Shown: positions 1 to 7,060, counted from the first letter of the stretch. The stretch is 7,180 bases of DNA from Syntrophomonadaceae bacterium (GCA_003558195.1 PWMM01000232.1:1-7180); one strand, 5' to 3'. The notes: generated by a model from the sequence alone, not told the origin. Numbers and translations are program-made.

Positions 1-1
1 A

Positions 2-646
2 ACAGGCCTGGGATTAAAGATATCCGAGTTTATTGTGGATCTTTCCGGTGGAATTCTGCCTTTAGCAATTGTCCTGGTGGGTATAACCTCTTATATTTTG
101 GGAATGGGTTTAACTGTTACTTCTTCTTACATCATTCTGGCTGTATTAGCAGTACCAGCTTTAACCCTGTTAGGTATTCCGGGCCTGGCGGCCCACCTGA
201 TAGTATTTTGGTTTAGCCAGGCTGCCAATGTTACCCCACCGGTTTGTTTGGCCGCTTTTGCTGGAGCAGGCATAGCCGGTGCTCCTCCTATGAAAACCGG
301 GTGGCAATCACTATTATTTGCCAGGGGATTTTTAATTATCCCCTTCATGTTTGCTTACCATGCAGCCTTTATACTTGCAGAACCTTTTCATATCGTCTTG
401 CTCCAGTATATTTTTGTAGGCTTAGGGCTTGTAGCCCTGGGCTGTACCTTTAAAGGTTGTTTTGTTGTAGAAATGAAACTGTGGGAGCGGGCATTATCAG
501 CAGTGGGAGCCTTTTTGTTATTCTCTACCAGTTACCTGTTTAACGTTCTTGGACTCTTACTTGTAGTGCTGGTTTACCTCTATCAGCGTTTTGTATCAGG
601 CAAGCACAAGTATGAAGAGGTGAAAGCTGAAATTGAAGCAAGCTAA
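2..646 (+). CDS. TRAP transporter fused permease, C-terminal part (truncated by window edge)
   Basis: The frame is open from the first bases of the window, so this is the last 214 residues of a longer gene and no start should be assigned here; the GTG at 35 is internal. The protein is an integral membrane subunit of a TRAP transporter, which takes up a substrate delivered by a binding protein and is driven by an ion gradient. Family signs are the GMGL loop (visible residues 34-37, followed by TVTSSYI, close to the usual GMGLPTTAAYI) and the stretch ANVTPPVCLAAFAGAGIAG (residues 75-93), both typical of the DctM-like half of fused 4TM/12TM permeases. Several hydrophobic helices follow, then a charged cytoplasmic tail ending EAEIEAS-like (KAEIEAS). 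The binding-protein gene starts 93 bases downstream on the same strand, as expected for one operon. The substrate cannot be told from the sequence. Confidence 0.93.
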   Translation, partial: TGLGLKISEFIVDLSGGILPLAIVLVGITSYILGMGLTVTSSYIILAVLAVPALTLLGIPGLAAHLIVFWFSQAANVTPPVCLAAFAGAGIAGAPPMKTGWQSLLFARGFLIIPFMFAYHAAFILAEPFHIVLLQYIFVGLGLVALGCTFKGCFVVEMKLWERALSAVGAFLLFSTSYLFNVLGLLLVVLVYLYQRFVSGKHKYEEVKAEIEAS

Positions 647-723
647 TTTTCCAGAAATCTAAAAAAGAGGGTGGTAAAGAGAAAATTTACAGAAAAAGGC
701 TTAAAAAGGCTTTTAAAAATTAG

Positions 724-729
724 AGGAGG
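724..729 (+). promoter_or_regulatory. Ribosome binding site that fixes the start of the TAXI protein
   Basis: A perfect AGGAGG lies 10 bases before the GTG at 740. It supports that start over the in-frame GTG at 671, which would add 23 charged residues in front of the lipoprotein signal peptide. Confidence 0.85.
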
Positions 730-739
730 TTTAATAGAA

Positions 740-1804
740 GTGAAAAAGAGAATGAGCTGGTTGTTTGCTGGTCTGTTGGTTTTGTCCATGCTTTTAGTGC
801 TCGGCGGTTGCGCTGAGGATGAGCCGGTTGATGTAGATGTTCCCGATGATGAAGAGAATGGAGAGGAAGCACCGGATGATGCGGCTACTGTTGATACTCA
901 ATTTTTAAGTATTGCTACCGGTGGGACAGGGGGAGTCTACTACCCATATGGTGGAGGTGTCTCCACAGTTCTTAATAGAGAGGTGCCATACTTGAGGGCA
1001 AGCACTGAAGTGACCGGAGCTTCAGTGGAAAACATTGTTATGATTGCAGAAGGAACTGCAGAATTAGCCACAGTTATGAACGATGTTCTTTACCAGGCTT
1101 ACCATGCTGAAGGACGTTTTGAAGATGATCCCCAGGATGTACGATCTGTCTTCTTGATGTATCCTCATCACTTCCATGTTGTTGTTTTAGATGATACCGA
1201 TGTATATGATATTTATGATATTGAAGGCAAGAGAGTATCTGTCGGCGCGCCAGGCAGCGGAACTGAATTTAAAACTGACCTGGTTTTATCTGCCCTGGGA
1301 ATTTCCTACGACGACATGGATATTATGCGCCTACCTTTCGCTGAAACAGGCGAAGATTTAAGGGACGGACGTATTGATGTTGGATTCTGGGATGTGGCGG
1401 CCCCAACTTCTTCTATAATGGAGATTACTGCCACCAGGGATATCCGCTTAATCAATTTTACAGATGAGCAGATGGAAACTATTCTTAGTGAATATCCTTT
1501 CTATTCCCGTTTTGAGATGCCTCCAGAAACATATCCCAACCAGGATGAGCCTATTGTTAATCCCAGTGTTTGGAATACTGTAATAGCAAGTGCAGATTAC
1601 CCTGAAGATTTTGTCTACGATATAACTAAGGCCGTATTTGAAAACCAGGAACACTTAATCGCGATTCACCATTTTGCTGAATATAGCACACCAGAAAATG
1701 CACTGGAGCATGCAGTTGTCCCATTTCATCCAGGCGCAGTAAGATACTTTGAAGAAGCAGGCTTTGATGTGCCAGATGAATTGATTCCGCCAGAGATGCA
1801 GTAA
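740..1804 (+). CDS. TAXI-family TRAP transporter solute-binding lipoprotein
   Basis: Extracytoplasmic substrate-binding subunit of the TRAP transporter. The chosen GTG start gives 354 residues. Residues 1-24 form a lipoprotein signal peptide: basic KKR, a hydrophobic core, and the lipobox LGGC with Cys24 as the likely lipidated residue, so the protein should be tethered outside the cytoplasmic membrane. A very acidic linker (about 25-52, rich in D and E) follows. The mature domain opens with the TAXI hallmark IATGGTGGVYYPYGGG (GGTGG at 61-65), then EVTGASVEN (90-98), VGAPGSGTE (168-176) and a C-terminal VPFHPGAVRYFEEAG (327-341), all in the family order. The length is normal once the linker is counted. 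The gene lies 93 bases behind the permease and is followed by a strong intrinsic terminator at 1880. The ligand is not predictable; TAXI proteins have been linked to glutamate and other carboxylates, but nothing here decides. Confidence 0.95.
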   Translation: MKKRMSWLFAGLLVLSMLLVLGGCAEDEPVDVDVPDDEENGEEAPDDAATVDTQFLSIATGGTGGVYYPYGGGVSTVLNREVPYLRASTEVTGASVENIVMIAEGTAELATVMNDVLYQAYHAEGRFEDDPQDVRSVFLMYPHHFHVVVLDDTDVYDIYDIEGKRVSVGAPGSGTEFKTDLVLSALGISYDDMDIMRLPFAETGEDLRDGRIDVGFWDVAAPTSSIMEITATRDIRLINFTDEQMETILSEYPFYSRFEMPPETYPNQDEPIVNPSVWNTVIASADYPEDFVYDITKAVFENQEHLIAIHHFAEYSTPENALEHAVVPFHPGAVRYFEEAGFDVPDELIPPEMQ

Positions 1805-1879
1805 CATAAAAGCTGGTGAAAAACGATTATAGAGGCATTTAATTATATACAACTGAATAAAAACCGAATAAGTTTAAAC

Positions 1880-1924
1880 AAGAGGGGAAAGCTACCATCT
1901 TTCTTTCCCCTCTTATTTCTTTTT
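1880..1924 (+). terminator. Intrinsic terminator after the TAXI gene
   Basis: A perfect 12-bp stem, AAGAGGGGAAAG (1880-1891) with CTTTCCCCTCTT (1903-1914), has an 11-base loop and is followed by the T-rich tract ATTTCTTTTT. It lies 76 bases behind the TAXI stop codon. It should end or attenuate transcription before the DUF1850 gene, whose possible 5' extension overlaps it in frame. Confidence 0.9.
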
Positions 1925-1942
1925 CTCTTTATTGGGTGGTTT

Positions 1943-2395
1943 GTGCTGTTAAACTTGTTTACAATTGATGTGCTGAAGATAAACGAGGTAAATACTGTTT
2001 CCAGTGCAATGATTCTTCCCCTTAAAGAAGGAGAGGAATTTACTATAGTTTACACTCATTCAGTTGATCTTCTTCCAGTTTATGAGATATTTTATATAGA
2101 CAAAGGTTCAATTTATCTAAAAGAAACTCATTTTTATAATTTTGGAGCCGGGATGGGTCTTTTAGAAGGTCGTGGCGAATACAAGGAAGAAGACGGTATT
2201 TTAAAAATAACAAATATAAATGAGAGAATTGAGCCTTTTATCTTAAGAACAGGACCTGTTGCCAGGCACAGGCTATTATATAGGGACAGGGAAATATCAT
2301 TTATCGCTCATTTTGACCATCATAAACCACTGGAGCTAAAAGTAGAGACTTATAACATTATCAAGTATGCTTTCTATAGAATTACCGGCAGCTAA
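1943..2395 (+). CDS. DUF1850 domain protein, TAXI-TRAP associated; start uncertain
   Basis: A small protein of the DUF1850 family, which is commonly encoded beside TAXI TRAP transporters and whose biochemical role is unknown. Recognisable family segments are the IVYTHSVDLLPVYEIFYID block (residues 34-52), ETHFYNFGAGM (about 61-71), and the later GPVARHRLLY near residue 105. The GTG at 1943 gives 150 residues, but it has no good ribosome site (only GGGTGG three bases before it) and it would cut a hydrophobic N-terminus in half. The frame is open back to 1820 (41 more sense codons) and encodes a basic stretch (KRGK) followed by a Phe/Leu-rich helix running into the LLNLF of this protein, a good signal anchor. 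That extension contains no ATG, GTG or TTG; an ATT at 1826 has GGTGA six bases before it. A rare start codon or a sequence error would explain this. The gene comes last in the TRAP operon, and its expression should depend on read-through of the terminator at 1880 or on its own promoter. Confidence 0.82.
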   Translation: MLLNLFTIDVLKINEVNTVSSAMILPLKEGEEFTIVYTHSVDLLPVYEIFYIDKGSIYLKETHFYNFGAGMGLLEGRGEYKEEDGILKITNINERIEPFILRTGPVARHRLLYRDREISFIAHFDHHKPLELKVETYNIIKYAFYRITGS

Positions 2396-2440
2396 TCCGG
2401 CCCTACCCGACCTGTAAAAGGGTTCTTCCACCTGAGCTTT

Positions 2441-2488
2441 GCTAAGACAATAACGGACATTTTTAAAAATGGTTAGATAAAGCTTAGC
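2441..2488. repeat. Nested 48-base imperfect palindrome
   Basis: A perfect 14-base palindrome CATTTTTAAAAATG (2458-2471) sits exactly at the centre of an outer inverted repeat GCTAAG (2441-2446) and CTTAGC (2483-2488). TAAC (2451-2454) and GTTA (2472-2475) add a partial middle step. There is no T-tract behind it on either strand, so it does not look like an intrinsic terminator. It lies between convergent operons; a protein-binding site or the footprint of a mobile element are possible. The rest of 2396-2586 shows no gene. Confidence 0.4.
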
Positions 2489-2586
2489 GCTGCAATTTGA
2501 AAAATATTACACTCTAGATAGTTTAGAGGGGGCACAGTAGAATCCAACTGATAATCGGCAGGAGTTAGGATATTTTCATACCAGGC

Positions 2587-2759
2587 TGTGATAATTATTC
2601 ATGGGGCGTTGAATAGGCTTAAACCACTTCATAAAATTGCCGTAGCAAACCAGATTGACCGGTCGAATGTGCCCTAATAGGCTACTTTAAGATTCAAGAT
2701 TATACCAGCCCCTTGTCAGCAGGAAGAAAGCATAAGAACCCCGATGAATAATTCTCACA
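2587..2759. mobile_element. Candidate MITE or internally deleted insertion sequence
   Basis: The segment is bounded by TGTGATAATTATTCATGGGG (2587-2606) and, at 2739-2759, its inverted copy with one mismatch and one inserted base. About 130 bases lie between the repeats and hold no credible gene; the interior has smaller inverted pieces (CTTAAA 2618-2623 with TTTAAG 2686-2691, GTAGC 2642-2646 with GCTAC 2681-2685, and GACCGGTC at 2657). Such an arrangement between two convergent operons fits a non-autonomous transposable element or the joined ends of an insertion sequence that lost its transposase. No clear target-site duplication was found at the outer edges and the family was not recognised. 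The alternative is a fixed structured intergenic element. Confidence 0.5.
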
Positions 2760-2781
2760 AAAATTCACTGAGTTGATATAG

Positions 2782-2827
2782 AAAAATTAAAGCCTGAACC
2801 TGTCACCGCGGTAACAGGCCCAGGCTT
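2782..2827 (-). terminator. Intrinsic terminator of the acyl-CoA synthetase/AOR operon
   Basis: The stem is made of AAGCCTG (2790-2796) with CAGGCTT (2821-2827) and CCTGT (2799-2803) with ACAGG (2814-2818), capped by ACCGCGGT. Read on the minus strand it begins 21 bases after the AOR stop codon and is followed by TAATTTTT (2789-2782). The plus-strand side lacks a T-tract, so it serves the minus strand. Confidence 0.85.
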
Positions 2828-2848
2828 ATAATTAAGAGCGATAAAACA

Positions 2849-4573
2849 TTATTTTTGCCAATCATCATAAAAAGCAGCAAGCTCTTTTGCATCAATGTCA
2901 AAACGAGTACCCCTGGGGGGCAGCTCCTCTTCACGGAAAAATTCTGGTAAATAATTTTGCGCACTCGTGATCCCGGCTTTTTTATTAAACTCAAGCTCGG
3001 CTAGAATTGTGTTTTTCCCAATATCTAATATATCTTCGAAGGAAAAATTCTCATTATAACGAGCATTTAGCAACGTTTTGACATGATTGAGTGTTACTTC
3101 ATCAGCACCTACAAAAAAGCATAATCCTGCGGCATCACAAACCGCGTGCATGATTTGAAAATCCTGCGACAAACCAATCTGCCCCTCGGCTAAACCCGTA
3201 TCGGTAACATCTTGGGTTTCAGGTCGATAACCTTTTCGACCGGGCAAACAATTGCCAGCGGTGTGATCTGCTCCCATTGGTGAAGTAGCATAGGTTACAC
3301 CGGTACCTTTCAAAGAACGAGGATCGTAGGCTGCCAGGCCTTGACCTTTAACCGCCGGGGTCCTTCGAACACCTAGCACCTTGCCGGTTACCGCTACACC
3401 TTGTACTAAGATTTTACCTAACATAGTGTCATTTTTAAGCTCGTCGATAAGACCAATCACAGCCTCTCCATCACCAAAATCAAGCAAGCCAGCTTCCATA
3501 GCCACCCCAATCGCTCCACCAAAGTCCATGGTATCAATTCCAAAACCGTCGCAAAAACGATCAAGTTTTGCTATTACATCGGGATCATATATCTCCAGGT
3601 TGCTTCCAAGAAGGCCTATGGTTTCAAACTCCAGGCTGGAAGTTAAATGGTTACCGTTACTATCATGATAAATATTTGAACAGCGAATCGGGCAGCCTTT
3701 CATACAGTTATGAGTTGGGTTACCGCCGCGTTCTTTCATCAAATCCGCCAGGCGCTCTCCAGAAATGCTTTCTTTCTTGTCTGTGTCCCCGTATCTATAA
3801 TTGCGGGTAACCAGGCAGCCTATTTTTGAGGTACCCATAACAAGAGCGGCAGTGCCATAGTCGGTTAAGACTTTTTTCTTTTCAATCAGTTCTTTACGCC
3901 AGGCCTTGCATGTCTCACGGTAAAGGTTGTCATCAGAAAACTCAAAGTCTACAGGCTTGCTATCATCAACTATGATCGCTTTAATACCTTTACTGCCCAT
4001 AACCGCACCCAAACCACCGCGAGCAGCCTGCCTGGCTGGTATACCATCAACATCTGCAATTGCACAGGTTGCTATTGAATATAACCTTTCTCCTGCTTCT
4101 CCGATAACCACAATTCCTATTTTGTCACCATATTCTTCGCGTAAGCGCTCACAGGCTTCGTAATTGTCGAGCCCAAGCAATTTGTCTGCATTTAAAAAAG
4201 AGACACCTTGTGCATCAATTTTCAAGATAAACCATCCACTGGCAGGTTGTTCTTCAAGTATAACCGCCTGATAACCTGCCCTGGCCAATCTTTGGCCGAA
4301 CATCCCACCAGCGTTAGACTCCTTTATACCACCTGTCAAAGGACTTTTCCCTCCGATTGAAAGGCGCCCTGAACAGGGAGCAGCAGTTCCTCCCAGTAAA
4401 CCAGGTGCTAAAACTAGCTTGTTTTGACGGCCCAGTGGTTCACAGGTCGGTGTGACTTCTTCAAGAAGAATTTGGGCAGTCAGGCCCCGGCCACCTTTAA
4501 AGCGGTACTCAGATGGCGAATCTTCAATCTTAACGGACTGTTCTTTCATGTTAACCCGTAAGATTTTCATCAT
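2849..4573 (-). CDS. Aldehyde:ferredoxin oxidoreductase (AOR) family protein
   Basis: Likely a cytoplasmic tungsten- or molybdo-bispterin enzyme that interconverts aldehydes and carboxylic acids with ferredoxin as electron partner. The 574 residues are slightly fewer than in the classical archaeal enzyme. The N-terminal AOR domain is marked by FKGGRGLTAQIL (25-36), SIGGKSPLTGGIKESNAGG (72-90) and ARGGLGAVMGSKGIKAIIV (184-202). The cluster-binding region NCMKGCPIRC supplies Cys290, Cys294 and Cys298, and Cys485 in AAGLC is the expected fourth ligand. YDPRSLKG and YATSPMGADHTAG (416-440) form the typical late cofactor-binding segment with His437. The first two cysteines are spaced CX3C, not the CX2C of the structurally known archaeal AOR. 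The start is ATG 4573 (a second ATG follows at once) with AGGAAG eight bases upstream. It is the second gene of an operon, 54 bases behind the acyl-CoA synthetase. No small ferredoxin-like subunit is adjacent. The substrate range is unknown. Confidence 0.93.
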   Translation of the reverse strand: MMKILRVNMKEQSVKIEDSPSEYRFKGGRGLTAQILLEEVTPTCEPLGRQNKLVLAPGLLGGTAAPCSGRLSIGGKSPLTGGIKESNAGGMFGQRLARAGYQAVILEEQPASGWFILKIDAQGVSFLNADKLLGLDNYEACERLREEYGDKIGIVVIGEAGERLYSIATCAIADVDGIPARQAARGGLGAVMGSKGIKAIIVDDSKPVDFEFSDDNLYRETCKAWRKELIEKKKVLTDYGTAALVMGTSKIGCLVTRNYRYGDTDKKESISGERLADLMKERGGNPTHNCMKGCPIRCSNIYHDSNGNHLTSSLEFETIGLLGSNLEIYDPDVIAKLDRFCDGFGIDTMDFGGAIGVAMEAGLLDFGDGEAVIGLIDELKNDTMLGKILVQGVAVTGKVLGVRRTPAVKGQGLAAYDPRSLKGTGVTYATSPMGADHTAGNCLPGRKGYRPETQDVTDTGLAEGQIGLSQDFQIMHAVCDAAGLCFFVGADEVTLNHVKTLLNARYNENFSFEDILDIGKNTILAELEFNKKAGITSAQNYLPEFFREEELPPRGTRFDIDAKELAAFYDDWQK

Positions 4574-4627
4574 TATTGCTTCTTCCTTTCCTTATCTGAC
4601 CATATTTTTATAAACAGAGATATTCTC

Positions 4628-6736
4628 TTATTTAGAGATCAAGGCGTCTGCGATCTTTACACCTTTACCCTTTGGCATTACCATTACCGGGTTGATATCC
4701 AGTTCAGATATTTTATCTTCAAACTCAAAAGCAAATTGGCCCATTTTAACCAGCATATCTACAAGGCTTTCTATATCAGAGGGTTCCTCACCCCTTACGC
4801 CGGTTAAAATCTTATAGCCCTTTAACTCTTCAAGCATCTGTAATCCTTCTTCCCTGGTAAAAGGGGCTATACGGTAAGAAACATCTTTTAATACTTCAAC
4901 AAATATTCCTCCTAAACCCACCATAACCATCGGTCCGAACCTGGACTCGTTAATACCAACAATCATTTCCTTGCCGCCTTTAACCATTTCCTGAACCAGA
5001 ATTCCGTTTAAACTGGCATCGGGCTTATGTTTTTTTACATTTTGCATGATTGTATTATAGGCATCTTCAACTTCCTGGGCACTGTTTAAGTTTAATTTTA
5101 ATGCTCCCACTTCAGTTTTATGCAAAATATCGGGTGAATCTATTTTTAAGACTACTGGAAACCCTAATTCTGATGCATACTGAACCGCCTCTTCACTTGA
5201 ATTTACAACCTTTTCCCTGGTTATGGGTAGGCCATACTTATCCAAGATTTCTTTAGCATCGTGTTCTGAATAGCGATCTTTAGCATCGATTGCCTGGAGT
5301 ACTTCTTTATTTGCTTTAATGTCAGCAAGCTTTTTATAACCCGCCACTTTCTTTCTTAATTTTCCATATTTCATGGCAGAACCAAGGGTTTTAACAGCTT
5401 GTTCCGGGGATTTGTACCAGGGAATGTAGCCTTCAGTAAGAATATCAAAATTATCTTTCATCAATCTATCACCGGCGGGCCAGGTGACAATAATTGGTGT
5501 ATCTGTTTTTTCTTTCATTTCAACAATACATTTAGCCATAGTTGCCCCTGAAGCCCCATAAATCATGCTGATTACAATTACAATTCCATCAATCCCGGGA
5601 TTATTTGCCATAACCTGAAGAACATTTTTAAAATTATCGGGTTCATTAATAACCTGTGCGGTTACATCAACTGGGTTAAGGGAAGAACCATACACAGGGA
5701 TATTCTCTTCGACTACTTCCCTGGTTTTTTGATCGAGCTCCGGTAATTTGAGATTATATTCTTCAGCCTTATCTGCAAGTAAAATACCTGCCCCGCCTGA
5801 TGTAGTAATTACTCCAAGGTTAGTATCTTCCGGTATTTTTTTAATCCTTTCCATCATAACTGCAAAATTAATGGCATCCTGGATCTCATCTACCCTGATA
5901 ATGCCTCGCTGATTAAACAAGGTTTGATAAGGAGTATCCGATCCGGTCAGCGCTGCAGTATGGGAAGCAGCTGCCTTTTGACCCACTTCAGACGAACCCA
6001 CTTTAATGCATACAATAGGCTTTCCAAGTTCAAGTGCTCTTTCAGTTACTTTTTTAAATCGTTTCCCGTCTTTTACATCTTCTGTGTAGGTTATAATCAT
6101 CGAAGTATTTTCATTTTCAACAAGGTACTCGATAAAGTCAACTGAATTAAGGTCTACTTCGTTTCCTGTACTTACTACATAACTAAAGCCAACCCCGGTT
6201 TCTTGAGCCAGGTTGAAAATTGAATAGCCTAGAGCTCCACTTTGTGTCACAAAACCAACAGAACCTTTTAAAGCAGGTTGAATTTCCAGTGAAGCGCTAA
6301 ATGAGCAGGGTATATGATCAATTAAGTTAACCATACCCTGACAGTTAGGACCTAACACTCTTAAACCAGTTTTTTTCGACAGCTCTACAATTTCATCTTG
6401 CACTTTTTTGCCTTCTTCACCTGATTCTGCAAACCCAGAACTAAAAACAAGAGCGTGTTTAACCCCTTTTTGCACACATTCGTTTAAAGTTTTCATAACT
6501 AGCTTGAAATTAACAGCCACCAGGGCCTGATCAACATCGCCGGGTATATCTAATATGCTTTTATAGCATTTTAGCCCTGCAATTTCATCATACTTCGGAT
6601 TAATAGGATAAATCTCACCCTGGTAGCCATGTTCCTGCATGTACCTGATAGGGCGACCACTTATAGAATCCATATTCGCTGAAGCACCAATTACTGCTAC
6701 AGACTTGGGGTTAAAAAAACTCTCAATATTTGACAT
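4628..6736 (-). CDS. ADP-forming acyl-CoA synthetase (acetate-CoA ligase type), alpha-beta fusion
   Basis: Probably catalyses acyl-CoA + ADP + phosphate to acid + CoA + ATP, reversibly, in the cytoplasm; in anaerobes this is a substrate-level ATP-forming step. The 702 residues match the usual size of the single-chain form. Order of domains: a CoA-binding Rossmann domain (about 5-135, VAVIGAS at 13-19), succinyl-CoA-ligase-like domains (about 155-450) with the phospho-histidine His259 in ASHTAALTGSD, a GGAG turn at 314-317, and a C-terminal ATP-grasp domain (about 485-702) with the second transfer histidine His539 in SPDILHKTEVGALKL, then QEMV (582-585), MVGLGGIFVEVLKDV (605-619) and ELDINPV (678-684). 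The start at 6736 is chosen because AGGAGG stands nine bases before it; the in-frame ATG at 6778 would put 14 unconserved residues ahead of it. It is the first gene of the operon with AOR. The acyl group used (acetyl, branched, aryl) cannot be read from the sequence. Confidence 0.95.
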   Translation of the reverse strand: MSNIESFFNPKSVAVIGASANMDSISGRPIRYMQEHGYQGEIYPINPKYDEIAGLKCYKSILDIPGDVDQALVAVNFKLVMKTLNECVQKGVKHALVFSSGFAESGEEGKKVQDEIVELSKKTGLRVLGPNCQGMVNLIDHIPCSFSASLEIQPALKGSVGFVTQSGALGYSIFNLAQETGVGFSYVVSTGNEVDLNSVDFIEYLVENENTSMIITYTEDVKDGKRFKKVTERALELGKPIVCIKVGSSEVGQKAAASHTAALTGSDTPYQTLFNQRGIIRVDEIQDAINFAVMMERIKKIPEDTNLGVITTSGGAGILLADKAEEYNLKLPELDQKTREVVEENIPVYGSSLNPVDVTAQVINEPDNFKNVLQVMANNPGIDGIVIVISMIYGASGATMAKCIVEMKEKTDTPIIVTWPAGDRLMKDNFDILTEGYIPWYKSPEQAVKTLGSAMKYGKLRKKVAGYKKLADIKANKEVLQAIDAKDRYSEHDAKEILDKYGLPITREKVVNSSEEAVQYASELGFPVVLKIDSPDILHKTEVGALKLNLNSAQEVEDAYNTIMQNVKKHKPDASLNGILVQEMVKGGKEMIVGINESRFGPMVMVGLGGIFVEVLKDVSYRIAPFTREEGLQMLEELKGYKILTGVRGEEPSDIESLVDMLVKMGQFAFEFEDKISELDINPVMVMPKGKGVKIADALISK

Positions 6737-6745
6737 TTGCAATTC

Positions 6746-6751
6746 CCTCCT
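6746..6751 (-). promoter_or_regulatory. Ribosome binding site of the acyl-CoA synthetase
   Basis: AGGAGG on the minus strand, nine bases before ATG 6736. It lies inside any longer reading from the ATG at 6778 and therefore argues for the shorter protein. Confidence 0.85.
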
Positions 6752-7060
6752 GAAACGAAACGATTGTTTTTCTTTCATTTAGCGTTTAGTTATCACTATC
6801 ATAAATCTGCTTTATGGTTTATTAAGAGCGCTTTAAATAAAAAACAGATGCTAAATAGGCACTTGTTCAGAGAAAATATTCACCTACCTTTTACTATTCA
6901 AATTACTATATTGCTGATAATTTACAACTATAGAAATATCACTTCCTTCATAGCTGCGGTAAGCAGAGCTTTAAACCCGTCTAGGCTGTCTTTATCAGCG
7001 AAACCAATTTTTCAATAATAACGTTGCTAGCAGATCACAAAACCAAGACGCTAATCTGCT
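6752..7060. other. Intergenic stretch upstream of the acyl-CoA synthetase
   Basis: About 310 AT-rich bases with no convincing gene on either strand. Besides the promoter candidate it holds the inverted repeat CATAAA (6800-6805) with TTTATG (6811-6816) in the leader, an 11-base direct repeat AATCTGCTTTA at 6804-6814 and 7053-7063, and a 7-bp inverted repeat AGCAGAT (7029-7035) with ATCTGCT (7054-7060) just behind the stop of the edge gene. The last could be a weak hairpin terminator but has no T-tract. Confidence 0.5.
6873..6901 (-). promoter_or_regulatory. Possible sigma-A promoter of the acyl-CoA synthetase/AOR operon
   Basis: On the minus strand TTGAAT (6901-6896) and TATTTT (6878-6873) are separated by exactly 17 bases; each matches its consensus in four of six positions. 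Transcription would start near 6866 and leave a leader of about 130 bases before ATG 6736. The region is AT-rich, so chance matches are common. Confidence 0.35.

Noticed and set aside
671..739. Longer start (GTG 671) for the TAXI protein
   Set aside because: It would add 23 charged residues before a complete lipoprotein signal peptide, while GTG 740 has a perfect AGGAGG at proper spacing.
2600..2640. Short minus-strand reading frame inside the inverted-repeat element, starting MKWFKPIQRPMNNYH
   Set aside because: It ends after 18 codons with no ribosome site; too short to call a transposase remnant.
3381..4163. Plus-strand open frames opposite the AOR gene
   Set aside because: They are antisense shadows of a well-supported gene, with biased Ser/Pro-rich composition and no ribosome sites.
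6737..6778. Longer start (ATG 6778) for the acyl-CoA synthetase
   Set aside because: The added 14 residues contain the AGGAGG of the better start and show no family similarity.
6737..7018. Plus-strand open frame of 93 codons
   Set aside because: It begins inside the ribosome-site region of the opposite gene, lacks its own ribosome site, and its composition is that of translated AT-rich intergenic DNA.
7029..7060. Hairpin behind the edge gene as an intrinsic terminator
   Set aside because: Only seven base pairs, a long loop, and no T-tract on the minus strand.
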